A DNA stretch of 64,000 nucleotides from Desulforamulus ruminis DSM 2154 (GCF_000215085.1 NC_015589.1:1922001-1986000), one strand, 5' to 3'. Numbered from the stretch's first letter, positions 33,852 to 43,232 are shown. Notes: generated by a model from the letters alone, not told the origin. Made by a program: numbers and translations.

Positions 33852-35316
33852 CCTGGGTTTAGGAGCCGCACTGCTGGTATTTGCCCTGACGGCAGGCTAT
33901 GATGTAACTCCCTTGATCTTTCTGGTGGCCTTTGGCGGAGGATTATTTTATCTGGCCAGTGTAAAGGGGCTGGGGAAGGGCTTCGCGGCCAAAACAAACG
34001 CTCCCAGAAGGCGGGACATATCCTTTGAAGATATTGGCGGACAAGCATCGGCAGTTAAAGAATTAAAAGAAGCATTGGAATTTATTAAAAATGAAATTGC
34101 CATGCAGCGATTGGGGATTCGGCCTATAAAAGGCATTTTAATGACCGGTCCGCCGGGAACCGGCAAAACACTCATGGCCAGAGCGGCAGCCAATTACACC
34201 GATTCGGTGTTTGTGTCTGCCAGTGGATCTGACTTTGTGGAGATGTATGCGGGGGTTGGGGCCCAGCGGGTAAGAAAGATCTTTCAAACCGCCCGGGAAA
34301 CAGCCGGCAAGCAAAAGAAAAAAAGTGCCATTATTTTTGTGGATGAGATTGAAGTGCTGGCTGCCAAACGGGGACAAAATTCCAGTCACATGGAATACGA
34401 TCAAACCCTGAATGCACTGCTGGTGGAGATGGACGGACTAAAAGTGGATGACGAGGTAAGGCTGCTGGTGATGGCCGCCACCAACCGGGTGGATATGATG
34501 GACCCGGCCCTGCTTCGGCCCGGCAGGTTTGACCGTCAAGTAAAAGTAGAACTGCCGGATAAAACCGGACGTTTGGAAATCCTGATGCTGCATACCAAAA
34601 ACAAACCCTTGGCCGACGATGTGAACCTGTCTCTGGTGGCCAGAGAGACCTTTGGCTTTTCCGGGGCGCATCTGGAGAGCTTAGCCAATGAAGCAGCCAT
34701 TTTGGCCATGCGAGAAGATTTAAAAGAAATCCATTACCGGCATTTTCACGAGGCCGTTGATAAGGTGATTATGGGTGAGAAGCTGGATCGCCGTCCAAAT
34801 CCCGAGGAATTAAAACGGGTGGCCATTCATGAAACGGGACACGCCCTCATCAGTGAATGGGTCCGGGCCGGGTCGGTTTCAACCCTTACCGTTACTTCCC
34901 GAGGTGGCGCTCTAGGGTACATGCGCCAGAATCCCGAGGATGACACCTACCTTTACACCAAGGAATATCTGGAAAATCAAATTGCCATCATGCTGGCCGG
35001 GGCTGTGGCCGAAGAGGTGGTTCTGGGCAATCGCAGTACCGGAGCCTCCAACGACTATGAGAAGGCCCTGCATACGGCTGAAACCATTATTAAAGCAGGT
35101 ATGTCCCCGCTGGGTGTGGTCAGCCTGGAAAACCTTCCTCCGGAGACAAAACACCGGGTGATCTCGGAAATCATTCAGCAGCAGGAACAGCGAATTAACG
35201 GCTACCTTAAGGAAAGAAACAGTTTTCTAACTTCTACCGTGGAAATACTACTGGAAAAAGAAAAAATATCCGGTGACGAATTTCGTGATCTAGTACAACA
35301 AAAATCTGTTGCATAA
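33835..35316 (+). CDS. Short FtsH-like AAA+ zinc metalloprotease
   Basis: A 493-residue protein with two close membrane helices (~5-22 and ~26-42), an AAA+ domain with GPPGTGKT (105-112), VDEIEVL Walker B and a second region of homology NRVDMMDPALLRPGRFDRQ, and an M41 protease domain with HETGH (332-336). FtsH itself is 600-650 residues with about 75 residues outside the membrane between its two helices; here that loop is nearly absent and the C-terminal end is shorter. TTG 33835 has AAGGAGGTGG upstream. The overlapping upstream gene may supply the missing outer domain (inference). Confidence 0.88.
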   Translation: MLKEISLGLGAALLVFALTAGYDVTPLIFLVAFGGGLFYLASVKGLGKGFAAKTNAPRRRDISFEDIGGQASAVKELKEALEFIKNEIAMQRLGIRPIKGILMTGPPGTGKTLMARAAANYTDSVFVSASGSDFVEMYAGVGAQRVRKIFQTARETAGKQKKKSAIIFVDEIEVLAAKRGQNSSHMEYDQTLNALLVEMDGLKVDDEVRLLVMAATNRVDMMDPALLRPGRFDRQVKVELPDKTGRLEILMLHTKNKPLADDVNLSLVARETFGFSGAHLESLANEAAILAMREDLKEIHYRHFHEAVDKVIMGEKLDRRPNPEELKRVAIHETGHALISEWVRAGSVSTLTVTSRGGALGYMRQNPEDDTYLYTKEYLENQIAIMLAGAVAEEVVLGNRSTGASNDYEKALHTAETIIKAGMSPLGVVSLENLPPETKHRVISEIIQQQEQRINGYLKERNSFLTSTVEILLEKEKISGDEFRDLVQQKSVA

Positions 35317-35336
35317 ACAAAAAATTCCTGCAAACA

Positions 35337-35366
35337 ATGAAAGGGACCTTACGGTCTCTTTCATCT
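35337..35366 (+). terminator. Probable terminator after the FtsH-like gene
   Basis: ATGAAAGGGACC pairs with GGTCTCTTTCAT around TTAC with one mismatch. The T tract is poor. Confidence 0.6.
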
Positions 35367-35449
35367 TCTGTTACAATTGTTTCATCCTCTGAAGGGAAAT
35401 GAAAAGGTTCCGGCGAAATATACTTAAGATACTATGTGAAAGGTGATTA

Positions 35450-36688
35450 ATGGTGCAGGCGGAAATTATTTTTACAGGAACGGAATTACTGGTTGGTGAA
35501 GTGTTAAACTCTCATGCCCAGTACCTGGGTCGTCGTTTGACCGAGATGGGTATTGAAGTTATTCAACATACAACGGTCGGTGATTATTGGGGGCGCATGG
35601 GTTTAGTGCTCCTGCAGGCTTTGGAACGAGCAGACTTAATTTTTATTACAGGGGGGCTGGGCCCCACCATTGATGATTTAACCAAAGAAACGGTTGCGGA
35701 AGTTCTGGAACTGGACATGAAATTAGACGAGGCATCCTTACAAGCCATTAAGGCTTATTTTGCCGATCGGGGAACCGAAATGCCCGCTAATAACATAAAG
35801 CAGGCTCATTTCCCCGAGGGTGCCAGAATTTTGCCCAATTCCAGGGGAACTGCTCCGGGGGCCATTGTAGAGACCGGGAAAAAGGCTATTATTATACTGC
35901 CCGGACCACCCTGGGAATTGGAGACTATGTTTGAGTCCTCGGTGGTCTCCTATCTGAACAGTCTTCCTCACAGAGGGGTTCTCTGTACTTCCAAAATCTT
36001 TAAGCTGACCGGGATTAATGAAAGTTCTGTTCAGGAACTAATTGTGGATTTATGTGGGCAAAGCAATCCGGAAATTGCCTTTTTGGTCCAGCCCGGCATG
36101 GTGGAGGTAAGGATAACCGGCCAGGGAGAAACCCTGGAAGAGGCATCGGCTTTGGTACACGATTTATCCGAACAGGTGCGGCGCCGGCTGTTCCAGTATA
36201 TCTTTGCCGAAGATAATGAAAAGATTGAACAGGTTTTAGGGCAACTGCTAATGGATGCGGGGCTGACCATCAGTCTGGCGGAATCCTGCACCGGAGGCCT
36301 TATACAGGCGCGGTTGTCTGAAATACCGGGCGCCTCGCGGTATTTGGCCGGGGGTATTGTGGCTTACAACCATCAGATTAAGGAAAAACTGCTGGGGGTT
36401 CCCGGTGAAATATTATCTCAGTTTGGCGCAGTCAGCCGCCAAACAGCCATCGCCATGGCGGAGGGCGTGCGGCGGGAATTAAACAGCAACATCGGCCTGG
36501 CGGTAACCGGTGTGGCCGGACCCACATCCCCGGAAGGAAAACCCATCGGATTGGTCTATATTGCTTTATCCTCACCCACCGGAACCTGCTTCCGGGAGTA
36601 TCGTTTCCCGGGTGAGAGAAAGGCCATTCGTAACGGTACGGTCAATGCTGCCCTCAAAATGGCCAAGCATTTTTTACAGGGCAAGTAG
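35450..36688 (+). CDS. cinA: Competence/damage-inducible protein CinA (nicotinamide mononucleotide deamidase-type)
   Basis: A 412-residue protein with an N-terminal COG1058/MoCF-like domain (TGTELLVGEVLNSHAQYL, GGLGPTIDD) and a C-terminal PncC-type amidase domain (AESCTGGLIQARLSEI, VTGVAGP). The first domain hydrolyses ADP-ribose-type pyrophosphates and the second deamidates NMN in characterised members. ATG 35450 with AAAGGTGATTA upstream. It lies just before the helicase and recA, the usual Firmicute neighbourhood. Confidence 0.95.
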   Translation: MVQAEIIFTGTELLVGEVLNSHAQYLGRRLTEMGIEVIQHTTVGDYWGRMGLVLLQALERADLIFITGGLGPTIDDLTKETVAEVLELDMKLDEASLQAIKAYFADRGTEMPANNIKQAHFPEGARILPNSRGTAPGAIVETGKKAIIILPGPPWELETMFESSVVSYLNSLPHRGVLCTSKIFKLTGINESSVQELIVDLCGQSNPEIAFLVQPGMVEVRITGQGETLEEASALVHDLSEQVRRRLFQYIFAEDNEKIEQVLGQLLMDAGLTISLAESCTGGLIQARLSEIPGASRYLAGGIVAYNHQIKEKLLGVPGEILSQFGAVSRQTAIAMAEGVRRELNSNIGLAVTGVAGPTSPEGKPIGLVYIALSSPTGTCFREYRFPGERKAIRNGTVNAALKMAKHFLQGK

Positions 36689-36718
36689 GATATATATTTT
36701 TTGGAAAGAAGGAAATCA

Positions 36719-38317
36719 ATGAGTCAAGAAAAGGTTACACGGGCTTTTGGCGATCTTCAGTTAGATCCACGGGTTGTGGATGGTTTGATTGATATGGGCT
36801 TTGAGGAGCCCACTCCCATTCAACAGTTGGCTGTTCCTCTGGTTTTGGCGGGCCACGACATCATCGGCCAGGCGCAGACAGGCACCGGCAAAACAGCAGC
36901 CTTTGGTATTCCCCTGATTCAACGGCTGGATTTTAGAAAAAAAGGCGTTCAAGTGATTATTTTGACTCCCACCCGGGAGTTGGCCATCCAAGTGGGGGAA
37001 GAAATTACAAAAATCGGCCGCTACCGCCGTATTCGGGTACTGCCCATTTATGGTGGACAGTCCATCGACCGTCAAATTAAGTCCCTGCGTCAGGGAGTAC
37101 AGGTAGTGGTGGGGACTCCCGGGCGTCTGTTGGACCACCTCCGGCGTCAGACTTTAAAACTGGACCAGATTACCATGGCGGTACTGGATGAAGCGGATGA
37201 AATGCTGGATATGGGCTTTATTGAAGACATTGAGGAAATCCTGCGCCATACTCCGCCGGTCCGTCAAACTCTGCTTTTTTCGGCCACCATGCCGGATGAA
37301 ATTACCCGGTTGGCACGGCAATACCTGACGGAACCGAAGTTGGTCACCGTCAGTAAAACCAATCTGACCGTACCTCAAATTGAGCAGGTCTATTACGAAG
37401 CTCCTGAAAAACATAAGCTGGAAGCCCTTTGCCGGCTGCTGGATATAACCGATATCGCTCAAGGCATTGTTTTCTGCCGGACCAAACGGGGAGTGGACGA
37501 TCTGGTATCCGGCCTGCAGGCCAGAGGGTATACCGCCGTATCTCTACATGGGGACCTCAGTCAGCAGCAGCGGAATACCGTTATGCGCCAGTTCCGTTCC
37601 GGCGAGGTGGAACTGCTGGTGGCTACGGACGTTGCCGCAAGGGGTTTGGACATTGAAGGGGTTTCTCATGTTATCAATTACGATATTCCCCAGGATCCTG
37701 AATTTTATGTGCACCGGATCGGTCGCACCGGCCGGGCCGGCAGATCCGGCGTGGCCATAACCATTATTACGCCCCGGGAATATCGCCAGCTCCGGCTGAT
37801 TGAAAACATAACCAAAACACGCATTAAAAGAGAGCGCCTGCCCAGTATTGCCGATGTGGTGGAACGTCAGAAGGAAGGAATTAAGGACCGTCTGATCCGC
37901 ATTATGGAAGAAGGGAAGCTGGGTTACTATCGTTCGGTTATCGACGCTCTGGTGGATGAATATGATCCCATGGACATTGCCGCCGCAGCCCTTAAATTAT
38001 CCCTGGATCTGGAGCCGTCGGCCAACGAGGTGGATCTAGATACCGTTCACTTTGGCAATACCGGTGCGAGACCGGGTATGGTTCGCCTTTTCCTGACCCT
38101 GGGACGAAAGGACAGGACTTCACCGGCGGAAATTATTAAGTTGTTTTCCGATGAATCGGGAATTTCCGGAAGTAAAATTGGCAGCATCAATATCTATGAA
38201 AATTTCAGCTTTGTGGAAGTTCCCGAGGATTGGGCCAACTGTGTGATGAGCTGCCTGCACCGGCTGAATTACAAGGGACGTAGACTGTTTGTGGAACCGG
38301 CCCGGGCCAGACGGTAA
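36719..38317 (+). CDS. DEAD-box RNA helicase with DbpA-like C-terminal RNA-binding domain
   Basis: A 532-residue ATP-dependent RNA helicase. All motifs are present: Q motif (PTPIQQ), AQTGTGKT, PTRELA, DEAD, SAT, and HRIGRTGRAG in the second RecA lobe. The C-terminal ~75 residues (RLFLTLGRKD, FSFVEVPE) are a DbpA-type RNA-recognition fold. In DbpA this domain directs the enzyme to 23S rRNA hairpin 92, but CshA/DeaD-like roles in cold growth are equally possible. ATG 36719 has AAGAAGGAAA upstream. Confidence 0.94.
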   Translation: MSQEKVTRAFGDLQLDPRVVDGLIDMGFEEPTPIQQLAVPLVLAGHDIIGQAQTGTGKTAAFGIPLIQRLDFRKKGVQVIILTPTRELAIQVGEEITKIGRYRRIRVLPIYGGQSIDRQIKSLRQGVQVVVGTPGRLLDHLRRQTLKLDQITMAVLDEADEMLDMGFIEDIEEILRHTPPVRQTLLFSATMPDEITRLARQYLTEPKLVTVSKTNLTVPQIEQVYYEAPEKHKLEALCRLLDITDIAQGIVFCRTKRGVDDLVSGLQARGYTAVSLHGDLSQQQRNTVMRQFRSGEVELLVATDVAARGLDIEGVSHVINYDIPQDPEFYVHRIGRTGRAGRSGVAITIITPREYRQLRLIENITKTRIKRERLPSIADVVERQKEGIKDRLIRIMEEGKLGYYRSVIDALVDEYDPMDIAAAALKLSLDLEPSANEVDLDTVHFGNTGARPGMVRLFLTLGRKDRTSPAEIIKLFSDESGISGSKIGSINIYENFSFVEVPEDWANCVMSCLHRLNYKGRRLFVEPARARR

Positions 38318-38340
38318 TCGTTAACAGAGAAGACCTTTTA

Positions 38341-38433
38341 GAACACGGATTGAACGGATGATACGGATTTACGCGGATTAAATGAAGATCAAAAAATCCG
38401 TGAAAATCGGCAAAATCCGTAAAATCCGTGTTC
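38341..38433. repeat. Interspersed hairpin repeat, copy 2 of 3
   Basis: Same 93-bp palindromic unit as at 19440, beginning GAACACGGATTGAACGGAT and ending AAATCCGTGTTC. It lies 24 bases after the helicase stop codon and could act as its transcript end. Confidence 0.9.
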
Positions 38434-38551
38434 AATTAGGTTTTTGGGGAAGGCGTTTGCTTCAACAGGACCCCAAGAAAAAGCAGAATGAGTCCGAAAA
38501 CCGAAGCAATTCCTTGAATGGTAATATAGTCTAAACCTTTTTATTAACCTA

Positions 38552-38580
38552 TTGACCAATGGATATAGATACCTTATAAT
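38552..38580 (+). promoter_or_regulatory. Sigma-A promoter of recA
   Basis: TTGACC (38552-38557) and TATAAT (38575-38580) with the ideal 17-base spacer. Confidence 0.85.
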
Positions 38581-38588
38581 GGAAATAC

Positions 38589-38602
38589 CGAACATATGTT
38601 TA
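38589..38602 (+). promoter_or_regulatory. LexA (SOS) box at recA
   Basis: CGAACATATGTTTA matches the Gram-positive SOS box CGAACRNRYGTTYG at 13 of 14 positions. It lies over the expected transcription start, where bound LexA would block recA. Confidence 0.85.
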
Positions 38603-38622
38603 GGGAGGAAGGGGAGCCTTTG

Positions 38623-39669
38623 ATGTCCGATAAAACAAAAGCCTTGGAACTTGCTTTATCACAAATAGAGAAACAGTTTGGCAAAGGGTCAATTATGAAG
38701 CTGGGGGATTCCACCAAGTTAAACATTGAAGCAATTTCCACCGGCGCTTTGTCCCTGGACATTGCCTTGGGGGTTGGAGGCCTTCCCCGGGGGCGGGTGG
38801 TAGAAATTTATGGACCTGAGTCTTCCGGTAAAACCACCATTGCTCTGCATGTTATTGCTGAAGCGCAAAGACTGGGAGGCATGGCTGCTTTTATTGATGC
38901 GGAGCATGCCCTGGATCCTGTTTATGCCCGTCGTTTGGGAGTGGACATTGAGAATTTGCTGGTATCCCAACCGGATACCGGTGAACAAGCGCTGGAAATC
39001 TGCGAAGCCCTGGTCCGCAGCGGCGCCATTGACGTAGTAGTGGTGGATTCGGTGGCTGCTTTGGTTCCCCGGGCTGAAATAGAGGGCGAGATGGGGGATA
39101 CCCATGTGGGCCTGCAGGCGCGCCTGATGTCCCAGGCTCTGCGGAAATTAACCGGTATTGTCAGCAAGTCCAAGACCACGGTTATTTTTATTAATCAAAT
39201 CCGGGAAAAGGTTGGCGTTGTCTATGGTTCCCCGGAGGTTACCACCGGTGGACGTGCTTTAAAGTTTTATGCCTCCGTGCGCCTGGAAGTCAGGAAGCAG
39301 GAAAACATTAAACAGGGCGTGGATATTGTCGGCAGCCGCACGAAAGTTAAAGTTGTGAAAAACAAAGTGGCCCCGCCTTTTAAATTGGCCGAATTCGATA
39401 TGATGTATGGCACCGGCATTTCCCGGGAAGGCAGTATTTTGGATGTGGCCACCGACCTGAAAATTGTTAATAAAAGTGGGGCCTGGTATTCTTATGGCGA
39501 TGAAAGATTGGGTCAGGGCCGGGAGAATGTAAAAGAATTCTTTAAGGAACGACCGGATTTGTGTCAGGAAATCGAAGGCAAGGTTCGCGAGAAATTGAGC
39601 CTGGGGAACACAAGTTTGCCGGGGAAAGATGATTTAAGCCTTCCCGCCGGAGATACGGAGATTTCATAA
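38623..39669 (+). CDS. recA: Recombinase RecA
   Basis: A 348-residue DNA strand-exchange ATPase and LexA co-protease. Shows GPESSGKTT (Walker A, ~64-72), the [21 protein letters not shown] region (L1), and [10 protein letters not shown] leading into loop L2. ATG 38623 follows GGAGGAAGGGGA; an adjacent TTG at 38620 is less likely. Controlled by the promoter and LexA box just upstream. Normal length, no intein. Confidence 0.98.
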   Translation: MSDKTKALELALSQIEKQFGKGSIMKLGDSTKLNIEAISTGALSLDIALGVGGLPRGRVVEIYGPESSGKTTIALHVIAEAQRLGGMAAFIDAEHALDPVYARRLGVDIENLLVSQPDTGEQALEICEALVRSGAIDVVVVDSVAALVPRAEIEGEMGDTHVGLQARLMSQALRKLTGIVSKSKTTVIFINQIREKVGVVYGSPEVTTGGRALKFYASVRLEVRKQENIKQGVDIVGSRTKVKVVKNKVAPPFKLAEFDMMYGTGISREGSILDVATDLKIVNKSGAWYSYGDERLGQGRENVKEFFKERPDLCQEIEGKVREKLSLGNTSLPGKDDLSLPAGDTEIS

Positions 39670-39702
39670 GGGGTTAACCCCGGGTTGCCAGGGGGCTGCA
39701 CC

Positions 39703-39731
39703 TTGACAGTGACAGTAAAAACCTGTACAAT
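39703..39731 (+). promoter_or_regulatory. Sigma-A promoter in the recA-rny gap (drives the ncRNA)
   Basis: Consensus TTGACA (39703-39708) and TACAAT (39726-39731) with exactly 17 bases between, 250 bases upstream of rny. A terminator lies about 180 bases downstream, so the transcript would end before rny. Confidence 0.8.
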
Positions 39732-39737
39732 TACTGT

Positions 39738-39936
39738 TGGGAGAAAATAGAATTTGATATCTGGCAACAGGTTTTTATATATACAAAAAATCCAATATCC
39801 TTAAGGAAAAACCCGGTTTACAGGGATTTATTGGGCTTTATGTTAAGTTGTTGTATCCTCGGGTGATTTACCCTGGTATATGGACAACCCAGATATCGGT
39901 TCGTTTTCTACCGAGTTATACTCGGTATTTTTTATT
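39738..39936 (+). ncRNA. ssrS: 6S-like regulatory RNA
   Basis: A ~200-base non-coding transcript bounded by a strong promoter and a terminator. It folds as a rod. Closing stem: GATATCTGG (39756-39764) with CCAGATATC (39889-39897), extended by GAATT/GGTTC. Lower inner stem: 39771-39784 with 39876-39888. Apical stem: 39787-39801 with 39823-39839. The open 3' strand between (39840-39875) carries a small GGGT/ACCC hairpin. Size, rod shape, asymmetric central bubble and bubble hairpin are the hallmarks of 6S RNA, which captures sigma-A RNA polymerase. I folded it by eye, so identity is probable, not proven. Confidence 0.6.
39910..39936 (+). terminator. Terminator of the 6S-like RNA
   Basis: Stem ACCGAG / CTCGGT with a TTATA loop, then ATTTTTTATT. 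It lies 45 bases before the rny start. Confidence 0.85.
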
Positions 39937-39980
39937 GTCTAGAAAAATTAAAGTTGATTTTTATGACAGGAGGTGAGGAT

Positions 39981-41522
39981 ATGGATTTAACGCAGGTTAT
40001 TCTAATTGTTTTTGTAACTGTCCTGGTTGGCTTGGCCGCCGGGTTTATCATTCAAAAGAAGATTGCTGAAGGAAAAAAGGCGTCGGCTGAACAACAGGCT
40101 AAAAGAATTCTTGAAGAAGCAGAGAAGGATGCGGAAGGTAAAAAACGCGAAGCCATTGTCATGGCTAAAGAGGAAGTTCTGAAACTGCGCAATGAAATGG
40201 AACGGGATATCCGTGAGCGCAGAAGTGAACTGCAACGTCTGGAGCGGCGTCTGGTCCAGAAGGAAGAAACCCTGGACCGGAAAATGGATTCTATGGAGAA
40301 AAAAGAGGATTCTCTGAGTCGTAAAGAGGCGGAAATTGAAAATACCAAAACGGAATTAACAGTGATGTTAAACAGGCAGTTGGCAGAATTGGAGCGGATT
40401 TCGGGACTTTCCTCGGAAGAAGCACGCCAATTACTGCTAAATGATATTGAGAAAGATTTACAACACGATATGGCGGTCATGATTAAGGACTATGAGAACA
40501 GGGCCAAAGAAGAATCGGAAAAACGAGCCCGGGATATCATTTCCTCCGCCATTCAACGCTGTGCGGCAGACCACGTAGCAGAGGCGACGGTGGCGGTTAT
40601 CCCCCTGCCCAACGATGAAATGAAAGGCCGCATTATTGGTCGGGAAGGCCGCAATATCAGAGCCTTTGAGACTTTGACAGGAATTGATTTAATTATTGAT
40701 GATACCCCTGAAGCGGTCATCCTTTCCGGCTTTGATCCTATTCGACGGGAAGTGGCTCGGCTGGCTCTGGAAAGATTGATTTCCGACGGGCGGATCCATC
40801 CGGCCAGAATCGAAGAAATGGTGGAGAAGGCCCAAAAGGATGTGGAGGTTCAAATCAGAGAGGCCGGAGAACAGGCTACCTTTGAAACCGGAGTGCACGG
40901 GCTTCATCCGGAGTTGGTTAAATTACTGGGCCGGTTAAAATTCCGTACCAGTTATGGCCAAAATGTGTTAAAGCATTCCATTGAAGTTTGCCACTTATCC
41001 GGCTTAATGGCAGCGGAACTGGGAATTGATGTTAAGCTGGCCAAACGGGCCGGTCTGCTTCATGATATCGGCAAAGCGGTTGACCATGAAGTGGAAGGAC
41101 CCCATGTGGCTATCGGTGTGAGTCTGTGCCAAAAGTATAAGGAAAGTCCGGAAGTCATTCATGCCATTGCAGCTCACCACGGCGACGAAGAACCCAGGAC
41201 CATTGAAGCGGTTCTGGTACAGGCGGCGGATGCCATTTCCGCGGCACGTCCGGGAGCCAGAAGAGAAACACTGGAATCCTACATTAAGAGATTGCAAAAG
41301 CTCGAAGAAATTGCCGGCACTTTCGAGGGTGTGGAGAAGTCCTTTGCCATTCAAGCAGGACGGGAAATTCGCATTATGGTTAAACCGGAAAAGATTGATG
41401 ATTTGGCGGCCATTCGCCTGGTGCGGGATGTTGCCAAAAGAATTGAAAATGAACTGGATTATCCCGGGCAGATTAAAGTGATCATTATCCGGGAGACCCG
41501 TTATGTAGAGTATGCCAAATAA
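39981..41522 (+). CDS. rny: Ribonuclease Y
   Basis: A 513-residue membrane-anchored endoribonuclease that starts much mRNA decay in Firmicutes. N-terminal membrane helix (~3-22), a long highly charged coiled coil (~30-190), a KH domain with [15 protein letters not shown] (~210-225), and an HD domain with H-D pair [12 protein letters not shown] (~355-366). ATG 39981 has CAGGAGGTGAGG upstream. Located between recA and ymdB as in B. subtilis. Confidence 0.96.
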   Translation: MDLTQVILIVFVTVLVGLAAGFIIQKKIAEGKKASAEQQAKRILEEAEKDAEGKKREAIVMAKEEVLKLRNEMERDIRERRSELQRLERRLVQKEETLDRKMDSMEKKEDSLSRKEAEIENTKTELTVMLNRQLAELERISGLSSEEARQLLLNDIEKDLQHDMAVMIKDYENRAKEESEKRARDIISSAIQRCAADHVAEATVAVIPLPNDEMKGRIIGREGRNIRAFETLTGIDLIIDDTPEAVILSGFDPIRREVARLALERLISDGRIHPARIEEMVEKAQKDVEVQIREAGEQATFETGVHGLHPELVKLLGRLKFRTSYGQNVLKHSIEVCHLSGLMAAELGIDVKLAKRAGLLHDIGKAVDHEVEGPHVAIGVSLCQKYKESPEVIHAIAAHHGDEEPRTIEAVLVQAADAISAARPGARRETLESYIKRLQKLEEIAGTFEGVEKSFAIQAGREIRIMVKPEKIDDLAAIRLVRDVAKRIENELDYPGQIKVIIIRETRYVEYAK

Positions 41523-41544
41523 TAGAGTTTTACACCCAAAAATA

Positions 41545-41582
41545 CAAACGGTCCTTTTCTAAGGGCCGTTTTATTTTTACCA
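41545..41582 (+). terminator. Rho-independent terminator after rny
   Basis: AAACGGTCCTT pairs with AAGGGCCGTTT (one G-U) around TTCT, followed by TATTTTTA. Confidence 0.85.
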
Positions 41583-41794
41583 CGCTATAGATAAAATTTT
41601 AGAGGATAAGGGGATAAAGACGGCCATGGCTTGCACCGGCACTTAATAATTAGTCAGGTCATGATCTACCTTCATAAAACTTTCCTCTACTGGAACAAAC
41701 TTTTATTTTTATTACCGGGTACTTTAGCAGGAAAGTTAACGTAATAACAGAATTACTTATTATTTGACTGCATAAAACAGGTGGTGACAAAGTT

Positions 41795-42313
41795 TTGGAT
41801 TTCCGTTACAAGGGGAAAGAGGATGTTACAAACAGTGTCAGTTTATTAATTTCAATTTTAATCAGACACCCTGAAGTTGCCAAGATTAATTTAGACCCCG
41901 AAAAACAGGTTTTGCGGTTTACCTTTATTTATTCGGGCCGGCTGGATTCCTCAGAAATGAACCTACTGAAGGGTAAAATCGTAACCAGTATTGAAGTTTA
42001 CAATGCCTTGGAAGGAAAAGACCCCCAGGTAGTTCAACTGGATTACAAAATTACAGATAATCTGACCATGATTGAAATACAGAGAGATGTGGATACACTA
42101 GTCCAAGAGGAAATTGCTTTAATGGTTGAGTTATTTCGGCATTATATTAATAATAAGCTGGTCACTGAGGAAAATGATCCTTTGGTGGATGAGGATTTAC
42201 TGGTGCAAGAAGAATTAATCGAGCATATGCTGGAAATTGTAAAGTCTAAATCAGAGGATAAGCGACTGTATGCCTTCAGGGATGAAGGCCGCGTTTTGGT
42301 TTTCAACAAATAG
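41795..42313 (+). CDS. Conserved-looking protein of unknown function between rny and ymdB
   Basis: A 172-residue soluble protein with a strand-helix N-terminal half (VLRFTFIYSGRL, GKIVTSIEVYNAL) and a Glu-rich helical C-terminal half ending RDEGRVLVFNK. I do not recognise the family. TTG 41795 has AGGTGGTGA 7 bases upstream. Only 16 bases separate it from ymdB, so it is likely co-transcribed with it. A 9-bp inverted repeat (AACTTTCCT/AGGAAAGTT) lies upstream at 41678-41737. Confidence 0.75.
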   Translation: MDFRYKGKEDVTNSVSLLISILIRHPEVAKINLDPEKQVLRFTFIYSGRLDSSEMNLLKGKIVTSIEVYNALEGKDPQVVQLDYKITDNLTMIEIQRDVDTLVQEEIALMVELFRHYINNKLVTEENDPLVDEDLLVQEELIEHMLEIVKSKSEDKRLYAFRDEGRVLVFNK

Positions 42314-42329
42314 GGAGGACTCTTCTCAA

Positions 42330-43109
42330 TTGCGTATTCTAATGATTGGTGATATCGTTGGCCGCCCCGGCAGGCGAGCCATACTGGATAACCTTAGTTA
42401 TATCCGGGGGGAACTGAACCTGGATTTTGTTATTGCCAATGGAGAAAATGCAGCCGGTGGTCACGGGATTACCAGAGAGATTGCCAGGGAGCTTTTTGCT
42501 GCCGGCATTGATGTTTTTACAATGGGCAACCATGTCTGGAATAAAAAAGAGATTTTTGAATATATTCAAAAAGAAAAAAGAATTCTTCGCCCGGCCAATT
42601 ACCCGCCGGGCACTCCCGGCTCCGGGTATAATTTTTTTAATGTGGGGGCCGGACCAACCCTGGCCATTATTAATATCTCCGGAAGAGTTTTCATGCAGGA
42701 ACTGGATTGCCCCTTTCGTAAGGTAGATGAAATTTTAAAGGAAATTGACAATAAAACCAAGATTATTTTTGTCGACTTTCACGCCGAAGCCACATCGGAA
42801 AAGGTAGCCATGGGTTGGTATCTGGATGGAAGGGTTTCGGCCATCTGTGGGACCCATACCCATGTCCAGACGGCAGACGAGCGAATCTTGCCAAAGGGCA
42901 GTGCCTATATAACCGATGTTGGCATGACCGGCCCCAGGGACTCGGTGATCGGCGTTGAAACGGAAATTGTGTTGGAAAAATTTGTTACCCAACTGCCCCG
43001 AAGATTTGAAGTTGCGGATACCAACTACCAGTTAAATGCCGTAATGGTTGAAGTGGATGAAAGCACCGGAAGAGCCCTGGAAATAGAAAGAATTTTTAAT
43101 TTAGAATAA
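42330..43109 (+). CDS. ymdB: YmdB-type metallophosphoesterase
   Basis: A 259-residue calcineurin-like phosphodiesterase of the TIGR00282 type. Metal ligands are visible in MIGDIVGRPG (Asp), NGENAAGGHG (Asn, Glu), MGNHVWNKKE (His), DFHAEATSEK and CGTHTHVQTAD. In B. subtilis YmdB hydrolyses 2',3'-cyclic nucleotides and affects motility versus biofilm choices. TTG 42330 is chosen since AGGGAGGA lies 10 bases upstream; the longer frame from 42270 runs inside the preceding gene. Confidence 0.94.
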   Translation: MRILMIGDIVGRPGRRAILDNLSYIRGELNLDFVIANGENAAGGHGITREIARELFAAGIDVFTMGNHVWNKKEIFEYIQKEKRILRPANYPPGTPGSGYNFFNVGAGPTLAIINISGRVFMQELDCPFRKVDEILKEIDNKTKIIFVDFHAEATSEKVAMGWYLDGRVSAICGTHTHVQTADERILPKGSAYITDVGMTGPRDSVIGVETEIVLEKFVTQLPRRFEVADTNYQLNAVMVEVDESTGRALEIERIFNLE

Positions 43110-43151
43110 TTTAACAAAAATGGCCTAAAAATTTTTATATTTCTTACAAAG

Positions 43152-43180
43152 GCAGGAATTTTTAGGATTTAGCAGAATAA
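43152..43180 (+). promoter_or_regulatory. Sigma-H promoter of spoVS
   Basis: GCAGGAATT and GCAGAATAA with an 11-base spacer match the Bacillus sigma-H elements RNAGGAWWW and RNNGAATWW at every position. spoVS is a known sigma-H gene in B. subtilis. Confidence 0.8.
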
Positions 43181-43232
43181 AATCATTACAGGGATTAGAG
43201 CAATCGTCCAAACTAACGAAGGAGGTTTCACC

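Noticed and set aside
38440-38545. Minus-strand hydrophobic stretch (VFGLILLFLGVLLKQ) between repeat copy 2 and recA
   Set aside because: Looks like a small membrane protein tail, but the frame has a stop just upstream and no start codon or ribosome site.
41678-41737. 9-bp inverted repeat (AACTTTCCT/AGGAAAGTT) as an RNA hairpin or operator
   Set aside because: The arms are 42 bases apart with an unstructured loop and no promoter was found near it, so it is mentioned only as context.
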